This document shows, one piece after another, positions 46,601-57,442 of a stretch of DNA of 64,000 bases. Each line of letters opens with the position of its first letter. Position 1 is the stretch's first letter. Both the position numbers and the translations under genes were made by a program. The stretch spans positions 3,295,435 through 3,359,434 of the forward strand of contig LNGK01000008.1 in NCBI GenBank assembly GCA_001510575.1, read 5' to 3'. Source of the DNA: Knoxdaviesia capensis. Lineage: Eukaryota; Ascomycota; Sordariomycetes; Microascales; Gondwanamycetaceae. Below the pieces are notes generated by a model, which did not search any database, was not told the origin of the DNA, and saw nothing but the letters and a program-made list of their open reading frames with translations.

Positions 46601-47556
46601 TAGCGATAATATGTATGGAGTACCATATAGTGGCCCGTGCTCGCCTTAAATACTAACAAGCGTGTCTCATGCCCACACTTACCGGAACTGTTCCACCCTG
46701 TCTTTCATGGGCTGTAGTGGAGTGTGGGACAGTCAGTAGCCTGGACCTTCAGCATATCTACCTACTAAAAGTTTCCTCCACCACTAGTGTTTGGAGCGAT
46801 ACAGGCCAGACTTGGCCTCAACCGGATATAGGCAGGGCGTTATCAGGAGCTGTGCAAGGATTTACGGGTGCAGATTCTTGCAATTGGACCAGTTGGTATG
46901 AAACAATTCATGGCAAGGAGCAGAGTCCTAAGTCAAGTCCAACACACACAAGTCTCCAATGTTAAGCCATTTCCCTCCATCTTTATTGGAATTTTCTCTT
47001 CTTGAAACCAAACACGACTCTTTGTTCTCTGTTTGCTGGCTGTTTGACAAGTAATAAGACCGCACCACCTCTCTGCACTACATGGCTTCAGAATAGTCAT
47101 ACCTGTGACGTTGTGAACATCAAATACAGTACATTACCTACTATACATGGCACTCCTTGTATGCCCGGCCTGTGGCATTCTTCTGTGCCTGGACCACCGG
47201 ACTAGGGAATTGAACCCGTGCATGTATTTTTGATCCTCCTCTCTTCGAAAATCCAACATCCTTGTCTGTTCTCCGATGGAGCCAACCTAGAACCTGTAAA
47301 CGATTTTTTGTTTTCTCCAAATCCTGGCTCTGCTTATTCTTCAATATCAGAAGCACGGAAAATCCACCCAAGCATTCAATCACAACAGGATCAACCAGCC
47401 GTTTCCTGTCCACTCCTAATTGTTCTTCAAACAAAATACGCTTGGATTGCTATCAGTCTTGAGTGGTGGCATTCTACCTCTGTTCAACTACGGTTAATCT
47501 TGTGTTTCTTGTTACGCATAAGCAGACTTTTTTCTTCTTTTTTTTTTCTCAGTCCA
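40612..47556. other. 7 kb gene-poor intergenic region
   Basis: No gene that I can support. Open frames are below 140 codons, mostly with non-ATG starts and no motifs. Landmarks: a GT microsatellite (43127-43157), a short TTAGGG-like stretch (41911-41924), a T-rich run near 45410-45440 and tandem ACTGTACTGTAC at about 45030. One frame at 43916-44128 looks slightly protein-like at its C-terminal half but starts with GTG and matches nothing I know. Confidence 0.5.
43127..43157. repeat. (GT)n microsatellite
   Basis: About 15 GT units with one GC interruption, in intergenic DNA. Confidence 0.9.
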
Positions 47557-48507
47557 TGCATGGGTTTCGATTATTATCAATTTTTGCTGTCCAGTCTTTT
47601 TGGATTATAACTCACGTCTTCCACCACCAATCGTCTCATCGCCTCTTTCCTCCTTTGTTGGATTGACGATCTTCCTCTATCGCCCACTTTTTCCCAAGCC
47701 TCAGTTGTTTTGTGTTGGGTGACTTGTGAACCTCGAACCTTTTTTTTCTGCGTCTTTGCTACCGAGGTCCCGTTATAGTTTCTCCGTCACTTCTCTCCGT
47801 TGTTTTTTCTCGTGCTTCTCGTTCCTGTTCGTCGAATTCGAGTCAGCGTTCAGTCTCGTCATGTATTGGGTCCCTACAAATCTGTAGATCTGGCTGCTCT
47901 GCCAGAATTCCTGGCACATTTGCCTTCAGTTCTGTTAACCCCAAATTATTCTCGGTTCTTTCTTCTTTCCTTTTTTTTCTTTTTTTCCTCGGAATTTGTC
48001 CTCTTCTCTTGATTGTTCCGGTCGTTTGGCTAGTTCTAATACATTACTACCGAACACGCGAGACATCTCCAAATTTCTTCGAGACTACCAAACTCCGCTC
48101 GCACCCAATCGCCCCTTCCCATTCGCGAGTTCCTGACAATTTCTCCCCTCGTCTTCTTACCTCATCTCTTTGGATCGCGCTCCACTGCAGCCCTTTGCTG
48201 AGATACCGGTCCCTCTTGACTCCGACGACTTCGTTGCCATCTGCTGCTGACACAGACCCAAATGCCACGACATCTGACCCTCTTCTCGACGTTGTTTTGT
48301 TGACCACCCTCGATTAATACACACACACTTCAACGAACAAAGAACACCACGAAACATCTCGGTCCGATCCGGTCAAGTCAACTCCTTCGTCCCTTTGGGG
48401 CTCTCTCGCCACAGCCAGCCTTGGGGTTTTCCCTCGAGCCAAACCTCCCAACTTTGGACCCGGTACAAGGATAATTATAACTTCAAGGCGTCTGTTTAGT
48501 TGCGACC
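47557..48507 (+). promoter_or_regulatory. Long pyrimidine-rich leader region of the Rim15-like kinase gene
   Basis: A T/C-rich stretch running into the kinase ATG at 48508. After two ATGs at 47557-47563, only two more occur before the start codon. Each opens a tiny frame: 47861-47887 (eight codons) and 48262-48303 (13 codons). This pattern suggests a transcribed leader of several hundred bases with two short upstream ORFs. No transcript data are available. Confidence 0.45.
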
Positions 48508-51500
48508 ATGGAGTCTCCTCTCCCCAAAATAATCTCGTCGCCCTCGATGACCTTGCTACGGGCCGCTGCCATGGAGCGCTCGCTGAGCGAGAACATTCGA
48601 GAAGAGCGAGAGGAACTTCGTGAAGCCGCTGAGCAGACCCTCAATGTCATCTTGGACCTCAATCTCGATGGTACTGTCAAATGGGTTAGCCCCTCGTGGG
48701 CTGATGTTATCGGCACCGATTGGGAAAAGATCCAGGGCCAGCCTATCGTCGATCTTATCATCAGCGAGAACAAAGCGGTGTTTTCGGAAGTCGTTGAGTC
48801 TATGAAAACTGATGACTCGCGGAGTCACCGTGTTCGCTTCGCTGTGACTATGGGGCCCAAGTCCAAGCTACTCCCTGTTGAAGCAACGGAATTCAATCCC
48901 GATGACGGATCCCTGACCTCTCCTCAGGCCATCGAACTGGAGGCTCAGGGAATCATGGTCTATGACAGTGTTTCTGGTGGAGAAAGCCATGTAAGTTGTT
49001 ACTGTTCATTGCTGCCTTGTTTTCCCTCACCTTCGCAAACAAAACCCCCCCAACCTTTCCTTTTCAAGTTACACAACTAACGCCATGTCTGATACGCCAC
49101 TGTCCATTAGACCATGTGGATGATCCGCCCGTGGATTGCCCCCCGAGAAATCACCATCGATCTTCCCCCGTTCATTGTCGATTCACTTGGCTCCGGTGCC
49201 GAAGTCCTCGCGAGTTACCTGACTGTCCTCGCTGAATCAGGAATCCCCGACCCCGAAAGCCATCCTCCCCCACTTCCGGTTCTTTGTCGGATATGCGAGC
49301 GCCAGATTCCGCCTTGGTGGTTTGAGAAACACACCGATCTCTGTCTTCAGGAGCATAAGGCTGAAATGGATGTCCAGCTCGCCCAAGAGGCCTTGACTGA
49401 CCATCGTCATGCGATTGTCAAGGTTCTCGATGCCTTGGAAGCGCGTAAGAGCCGCTCCATGACAGGAGATCTGTCGTCTCTACCCACCGCTGAATATAAA
49501 GGTCTCCCCATCGGTCCACCACTATCATCGTCTACTACATCCTCGTCTCCCGCGTCCTCGTCCGGTACCTCTAGAGAGCGAGCTGGAGGCTTCGGCCATG
49601 CTAGAGCGAGATCATTTGCAATCCGTCGCCCACAGGCCAGAATCGTCGAGCTCCTAATGGATCTTTGCGATACTGCCTTGGAAATTAGCACCCCGGCCAT
49701 CAAAGAATCTTCGAAAAGTTCCGGCGAGTTTCGGACCCTCTCGCCCCAATCCGAATCTCGTCTCTCGCAGGTAATGCAATGGCAGTCGCCCAGCTCCAAT
49801 ACCGTCGAGCAGGAACAAGGCCTTGCTCTGCTTTGCGCAGATACCGAAAAGGTGTCTAAGGACAAGATCGAGGCTGTTTTCCGCCACCGGAGAATTATTG
49901 AATACGCCGAACGCCTTCGAATTGAGTTCGCCTTCCTCGTTCAGGAATGCATTGATGAGGCAATGCGTAAGGCTGCTAAGATTGCCTCCGGCCGACTGAG
50001 TGATTCTGACGAGGAGGATACCAGCGATATCGAAAACCAACGGCTTCCTCAACACCCTCGTCAAGCGGAGAGCATCGGGTCCGATGTCACCGAAGCAGGA
50101 TCTGCTGCGCCAAGCGAATCCGCTAACTCTCAGTCACCCCTCGTTCCCGACGATGCTTCTGACCTCGTGGCCGCTCTTCAACGCGCAAGTCTTGCAGACG
50201 ACGGTGAACGCGTACGTCCCGTGTCATTTGTCGAATCGATCATTTCCGATAGTCCCCGAGAATGTCCCACTCCAACGTCTAATGTTGGCGGCGCTGTTTC
50301 ATCTGCAGGCTTTTCTGGGGCTGACCTGCGTACGAATACAGGAAGCTCAATTGGAGGCGCTCTTCGGGAATCTCGCCGTGAATCTCTCCTTTTCGGCAGT
50401 GAAGCCGGTGACAGCGATGGTAGCATCCGTTCGTCATCGGTAGCATCCCGCCATCCACAACGCACCGATTCGCCTATCTCTGAGTTTGGTGATCTACGAA
50501 GAGCCGCGAGCTCCAAACAACGCCAACGCCGCAGCTTGATCCTCCCAGATGCCACTTCCCCTCGTCGTCAGGAATCTCCGTCTCGTTTGCCTCAACCGTC
50601 GTCACCACTACGCATCAAGGCACGCGGGTTCCCGTTCCCGCAAGATGGTCTCGGATCTCCAGAGGCATCGCCTATGCTTCCCGGGACAGAGTTTAGCTCT
50701 CCGGCCCCAATCCCCTTGCATCACCACCGACGCCAGTCATCTGCGGCCATGGCAGAGTTCGTCATGAAGCCGCCTCCGTCCCCTCGCACTGGTCCACACC
50801 ACGCCCCTCCACCGCAAGCACGCCCGACGCAGCCATCGATCAAAGACTTCGAAATTATCAAGCCTATCAGCAAAGGTGCTTTTGGAAGTGTTTACTTGTC
50901 CAAGAAAAAGTCGACGGGAGAGTACTTTGCCATTAAGGTTCTCAAGAAGGCAGACATGGTTGCCAAGAATCAAGTCGGAAATGTCAAGGCTGAGCGTGCG
51001 ATCATGATGTGGCAGGGAGAGAGTGAATTTGTTGCAAAACTGTACTGGACCTTCTCCAGTAAAGAATACCTCTACCTTGTTATGGAGTATCTCAATGGCG
51101 GTGACTGTGCGTCTCTTATCAAAGTGCTTGGTGGCCTACCGGAGGAGTGGGTCAAGAAGTATCTCGGAGAGGTTGTTCTAGGAGTTGAACATCTTCACAG
51201 CCGTGGCATCATTCATCGAGATCTGAAGCCCGATAACCTCTTGATTGATCAAAAAGGTCATCTGAAACTAACTGATTTCGGTTTGTCGCGAATGGGTCTT
51301 GTTGGCCGTCAGAAACGAGCGCTGAATACCGAAAACAGCGAGGGTGCGCCAGACCTGCTTCACCAAGGCATGTTTGCGCGATCAACTTCAATTGCTTCTT
51401 CGCGATCAACCTCTATGGATCTCCATGGAAGCAATAAAGACTCTCCGAACACTACTCCGCAGATGACACCTGATAGTGGCAGCGTCATCAGCCAGCCCCC

Positions 51501-54500
51501 GTTCTTGAATATTGGCCCTACACCGCCTGATCTGAAGCGCAGATCGACTCACCGCAGCGATAGTGGGGGTAGTGAGTCTCTCTCACACATGATGAACTAC
51601 TTTTCTCTCAACGACTCGGAAACCTCTTCTCAGCATCACGGCTTCATCCGACCATCTCTTCCCGACGACATCAGCGATCTCACCGAATCACAACTCCAGC
51701 TATCGCCGGAACTTCCTCCTCAGCTCTCTGCGTCCAGCACGGTTGTTTCTAGCAACGCTGATGCACCCAAGTCAGCACCTTCGTCAACGAGCATGATGCC
51801 ACCCCCAATGGCTCTCTTTGATCCCGATGATACCAGCCGCCGATTCGTCGGCACCCCGGATTACCTGGCACCAGAAACCATCCGCGGAGACAAACAGAAC
51901 GAGACTAGTGATTGGTGGTCTGTTGGCTGTATCATGTTTGAATTTTTGTATGGTGTGCCACCATTCCATGCCGATGAACCTGAGCAGGTATTCGAGAACA
52001 TCCTCGATCGGAAGATTCTTTGGCCAGATGAGACGGAATCTGAGCCCATTTCCGAAGAAGCCAAGGACTTGATCAACCGCCTTTTATGCATGGACCCAAA
52101 CGAACGTCTTGGTGCGAACAACGAAGACAAGTTTTTGTCTGGGGGTGAGGAGATCCGAAGTCATCCATGGTTCGAGGGAATTACGTGGGAGACCCTCCTT
52201 CAGGATGAGGCACAATTCGTTCCCCAGACCGAGAATCCTGAAGATACCGAGTACTTCGATGCTCGTGGCGCTACCTTGCAAAGCTTTGCTGATGAGATGG
52301 AGGATCATAACACGACACCATCATCCACCACTGGCCCTCCAACGGACTATCCTGATCGACCTCACGATGCTTTATCTCGGGTCAAATCAAACAACAGCAG
52401 TTCATCGTCTGGCACAAAACGCGGCATGATGCCACTCCACATCCCACCCCATGTCCGAGACATGAAGAGCCGCCGTCTTAGTGAGCAAGTGGCAGTGGAT
52501 GATTTCGGAAATTTCACGTTCAAGAATTTGCCCGTTCTTGACAAGGCGAACAAGGATGTTATTCAGAAGTTAAGAGCTGAGGCTCTTGCCAGTAAGCCTT
52601 CGGTCTCAACTCCAGGAGCTATCCCTCTCCCATCACCCGGCCCGTCATTGGAAGGTAGCCCTATTTTTCCGATGCCGCTGCAGCGGACCATTTCCAACGC
52701 CAAGGCTGCAAACAATCGTCCCCAGTCACCGTCTGGCCTTAGTATCGCCAACTCGTCGTCACCAAGCCGTGCCTCACAGCCTTCTTCTCCTCTTCTGGTC
52801 TCGTTTGTTGCCGGACAGGGCGGCGAGGGTCGTCGGAAAGTGTCGAGCGCGTCGTCAAGTCTTTCACAACACTCTGGCCCGTCCATGCTACAGCAACAGC
52901 CCAGCACTTTTGAAATTCCTCGCGTTCCGCCTAGCCTCCAGAAGGCAGCCTCTTCAATCGCGGCCTCTCCTGCCAAGGGGCGCGTGTCAGCGCCGCCTCC
53001 GCTTGCACTGTCGCCTCAGAAGGGCGTCAGCACACCAAGACAGCCCAGTGCCTCTACGACCAGATCGAGATCCCTTACAGTGGGATCGCAATCCCAAGAA
53101 GGCAGCCCTGTTGCAACGGAAGCCACCCTCATGCATCATCGAAACCGTCGCAGCCAAGTGTTCGATATGTCTCCATCGTCATCCGACAACGAAGGTGATA
53201 AGCACAACGCCCTGCTGCGTGTCCAGCGTCGCCGCCAAAGCTCGCGTCGGCTTTCTCAGATTGCATTCGACGGAGCACCAGTCTTTCGCCCATTGGATGT
53301 TCTTATCTGTGATGATCATCCTGTCTCAAGAATGGTGATGGAGAAGTTGCTGGAGAAGCTCCGCTGCCGTACTATCTCTGTTCCGAACGGGTCAGAAGCT
53401 GTGCGATATGCGATGAGTGAAATTAAATTCGATATCATATTCCTCGAATTCAAACTTCCTCAGATTAATGGAGCCGATGTTGCGCGAATGGTTCGAGAAA
53501 CTAAAAACACTAACTCGCATACCCCGATCGTCGCGATAACTGCCTACCTCAAGGAACTTCAAGCACCCCACTACTTCGACTCGCTAATTGACAAGCCCAT
53601 CAGCTCATCGAAACTCATTGAAGTTCTCCGCAACCTTTGCCAATGGAAACCAGCTTCTCCTAACCAGAGCACCTCTCTCTCTATCCCACACCCTATTCCC
53701 TCTGGGCTACGCCAATCGAGCTCGCGGTCTGAGGACAGCCCCACGTCTAGCTCTTCGGTTTTTGCCAGCCGCAGTAGCGCCATTGCTTCCAGTCGAGAAG
53801 ATTCTATCACATCGAGCTTGTTTGGAGATTCGGAATCAGTTTCCACGGACGATGTGCCCGTTGTTTCCGGCCAAGGCAGAAAAGAATGGGAGGATGGTGG
53901 ACTTGGAATCCGCTCAGAAGACGTTCCTTCACTTCGACGATCTCCACGACCAGCCATGGCCATGGCTCTCGACCTCGCACCGATTTTGATGACCGAGCAG
54001 TCAGCCCCTGGTCGTTTGGAACTGACTCCGCCGATGCCGCTTACCCGCCGTTCTTTAGAGAAGCTACGCATTCGCCGTGGAATATTCGAAAAACACCGAT
54101 CTGATAGCACAGAGTCCGCCGACGACGAGGACGAGGAGTTTGGCACTGGCATTCCACGATCGCATGGTGGAATTGCGCGCCCAGCCAGTTCTCTGGGTAG
54201 CAGCAGCGGCTCGGGAAGTGTGGTCAGTGTCAACAGTGTTACAGGATCTGTCACGCCTGGAGGCCTCGGCCCCGGCAACATCTCTTCCAGCGGACTCCCA
54301 AGCTCCAAGCTCGCGATTGAGATGATGCGGGCTAATAGCCATGACAGCATCACCGTGGCATCTGAGAGCACGGCAGAGCCGGTAACCCAGGTGGTTACCC
54401 CCTCCAAGGAGTTTGAGCTGGATCTGCACCTTCCTGTGGATGCTGTGGCTGCGGCCATCTCGCAGACCAAGGTCAATATCTCTTGCGGAGCCACGAACAC

Positions 54501-54735
54501 AGATACTGGAGCGGATCTACCTGATGCGGTGTCTAAGGGCCTCGTTCCTACATTTACTGTGATGTCAGAGAGCCGAACTCCTCCGGACTCCCGCTCAATC
54601 ATCGACGGTACTTCCGGAATCATTGCTGATGTCGATGAGACCCCTCGACCCCACAGTCGCACCACTCCAGCCATTGACATGGATGATGAGGTCACACCAC
54701 GGCCAATGGTCAAGACGGGTGGTAATAGCACTTAG
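48508..54735 (+). CDS. rim15: Rim15-type protein kinase (PAS, zinc motif, AGC kinase, receiver domain)
   Basis: Two exons, 48508-48990 and 49111-54735, 2035 aa; intron 120 nt with CTAAC branch site. Family role: integrates TOR, PKA and Pho80-85 signals to control quiescence, conidiation and stress genes. Seen in order: a PAS-like domain (about 40-105, LNVILDLNLDGTVKWVSPSW); a C-x2-C-x11-H-x3-C metal-binding motif (C220, C223, H235, C239); Ser-rich linkers; and an AGC kinase domain from about 740, with ISKGAFGSVY, AIKVLKK, HRD at 863-865 and DFG at 883-885. A ~185-residue insertion precedes VGTPDYLAPE (1074 on). The C-terminal receiver domain (about 1554-1680) keeps the acidic pair in CDDHP, AITAY and DKP, but the acceptor position is Glu1607 (FLEFKLP). 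All kinase catalytic residues are present. The tail is Ser/Thr-rich. Confidence 0.95.
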
Positions 54736-57284
54736 AATGTTGTTATTTCGACTCATATCCCCATCGAGTCTGATTGCATCATCATCCCTGCTCCAAATTG
54801 ATTCTCTTTTTGCCTTGTGTCTCTTTCATTAGCCTCGTTCTACCCCCGAAGCCATTTGGTCTGATTTCTTTCCTACTACTGAACCATCTCCTTGCAAAAC
54901 TGTATCCAACCATATTTAAAGCAAGCACTTCATCTTTTCAGACTCGAGCTTCTCTTCCCATTCATTATTGATTACCTTATCGTTCCACTCTTCCTTTTCT
55001 TTTGTTTCATGATGTCATTTCCTGGTTTTTTTGGTGGGTGGGTTTTCTTTTGTTATTTTATATTGAGCAGCGAGGCGTTTGACCATCATATGGGACATTT
55101 GGATGGCGGTATGGAATATTAGGAGTTGTTTCGTCTTTTTTCTTTTTATCGGAGAATCCGGCGTCTGATGAAAGCATATCCTTTGTTGGTGTTTCGTATC
55201 ACTTCAGGTCTGGATATAGCAAGTTGTTTTCTTTTTTCGTCTTCGGAAATGCCAAAAAAGGGCCGTCATATTTTTTTTTCTTCCCTTCTGATTTGGTTTC
55301 ATGTATTTGAAACCCCCATCCTCACTCGCTCATCTGCTTCCTTCCTCAAAATCCTTTATTGCTTCCTCTCCCTCACTTTTCTTTTCTTTTGTCTAAGTGG
55401 CTGGACGGACAGAGACCGAAGAAATCCGGAGTGCGTCCAGGCACGTCTCTTTTTTCTGATAACCATGAAGAAAAGACCAAGTTTCACAGACCGCCCTTTC
55501 GTATCCTCTTGGGGATTCCGTTATCTTATCTCTTCGTCGCTTTTCCGTGTGTTTCTCTCGTTTATTCTCTCCTCGCCGTCGAAGGATGATATTCGGGGTC
55601 CTTGAGCTTGATTTTTGCGTCTTCTTAACACTCTTGTGTTAAGCCTCATGTTGATTGGTTCTCGTGTATGATTATGGGTTCCCCTCAAGGGGTGGATATG
55701 TGTTTTCATGATGCTTCATGTTCCAAAATTTACGTTTGGTTGGCCTGTGTGATGCAGATGCTCCCAGGAGAAGCCCTATCCTAAGCGAGACTGCCCTGAA
55801 GTCGCCTTATCAACACAGGTAAGATGCATGTTAGTGGCGTCTACTGGGCATTTATCCTTTTTTTGTTTTTTATGATCTGTATGTGTGCGTATTCGCCGTG
55901 GGCTCTGGTTTGTTTTCAACACCTGGTTCGCTTATGCGTTTTGTTCATTTATAGGACTTCTTGAGGGCTGAGATTGTGTGAATAGCCGAAGTTACATACA
56001 TCTACGAGTTGTGGTTGCACCAAGCATGTTAATTGTTCTACATGAAAATCTAAAGGAGTTAGGCATTTATACGAGACACATACCACTTGTAGTGTATTGG
56101 CTTATATAGCTTTAGGTCTATAAAGAAGAGATTTGTTTTACCTCCTTTCAACTAGATGAAAGTCTAAATACGAGCTTAAGGAACTATTTATTACGGGAAA
56201 AGTGAATGATATCTCCGCTTGTCCTTCGGCAACGAACGCAGAGAAATACTCGTATTTAAACACTAAACCAGAAGAAGGTATTCTTGTAAAGACGCTTGCT
56301 ACCACTACAGATATCTAATCGCCTCACACCCCAACCCTTAGACTATTAGCGGATATTCACCTGTCAACCGAGGGACTAGACAGACCAACTAACTCTCGAG
56401 TAACTATAGACTTGTTAATTAAGCCACTGTTTTATTCCTCCTAACATGCACATGTTGTTCTATACCATCTGACGATGCGCATTTCTCATTCCTCGTTCCT
56501 CATCATGGCTCGTCTCAGTCTTTTTCGCGTTTCGCTTCTTGGTTCTAGTTAACACCCTTGTAACCCCAGTGACTAAGCGGCTTGGCGGAACAAAGTGCCA
56601 TAAGAACGCATACATACTTGAGCGGATAACACGATAACATATTATCAAGCGATGATTGCAATACTTGGCTGGTCATTTTTCGGGTTTGAGCCTCAGACTT
56701 CCACTCCATCGTCCGACATCCTTTCCTCAAACCGTTTAACCCATCTCCCGCTTCTTCATCCCATTGCCAACGCAGTTGTCACACAAACTTCGAGCTCGGA
56801 TAGAGAGTTCCTCTTACCGACGGGAACGGCAACCGCGCAAATTACGGCCCTGCATCAATCCTTCGCCCTCACTCCGCCTGTGTACAACCATACTCTAGCC
56901 ACCGGACTTTCACCCCCTCCTCCCGCCTTGCCCTGTCTCTCCGCCTCCGATTTGCCTCACTCCTGCAGCTGTCGTTTGGCTATCGGAGAGTTTTTTTCGT
57001 TGATTTATCGTGTATCTTTATCCGAATTACGCTCTCGCCTCTTGCGCACGTCAAACGCGGCGCGGCCGTGTTCTGTATGTTGATTGTTCCCCGGATCCTC
57101 CACAGACTGGATGTGCCTCCATGCACGCTCAAATCGTCACGTCCCTCCCGTCGCGTGCCGGCTATTCCCTCTCTAATACTCCGATGTTCTCGTCTGCTTG
57201 TTTGCCACACTTCTTCTAGCAAGCATCTTGTGTCTGTGTAGCTGTTTGAGCACTGCCGCGGCTGGCCGGCCGACGCTTAGCAAC
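54736..57284. other. Intergenic region between the kinase and polyglutamine genes
   Basis: The first 900 nt are T-rich and probably hold the kinase 3' UTR. The rest is presumed promoter and leader of the next gene. ATGs near 57076, 57110 and 57183 precede the polyglutamine start; a GTATGT donor-like word at 57076 and TCTAG/CTTAG acceptor-like words at 57219 and 57279 would allow a leader intron that removes them. No gene seen. Confidence 0.5.
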
Positions 57285-57381
57285 ATGTTGTCACACTTGA
57301 AGTTCCACCGCCGGGGGCCTTCCAATCCCACATCGCCTCTGCCACCTGACATCCAAGCTTTGGCGCAGCAGCAGCAGCAGC

Positions 57382-57442
<61 letters not shown>

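Noticed and set aside
53571..54731. 386-codon antisense frame under the kinase C-terminus
   Set aside because: Shadow of the Ser-rich kinase coding sequence; the sense strand has clear homology.
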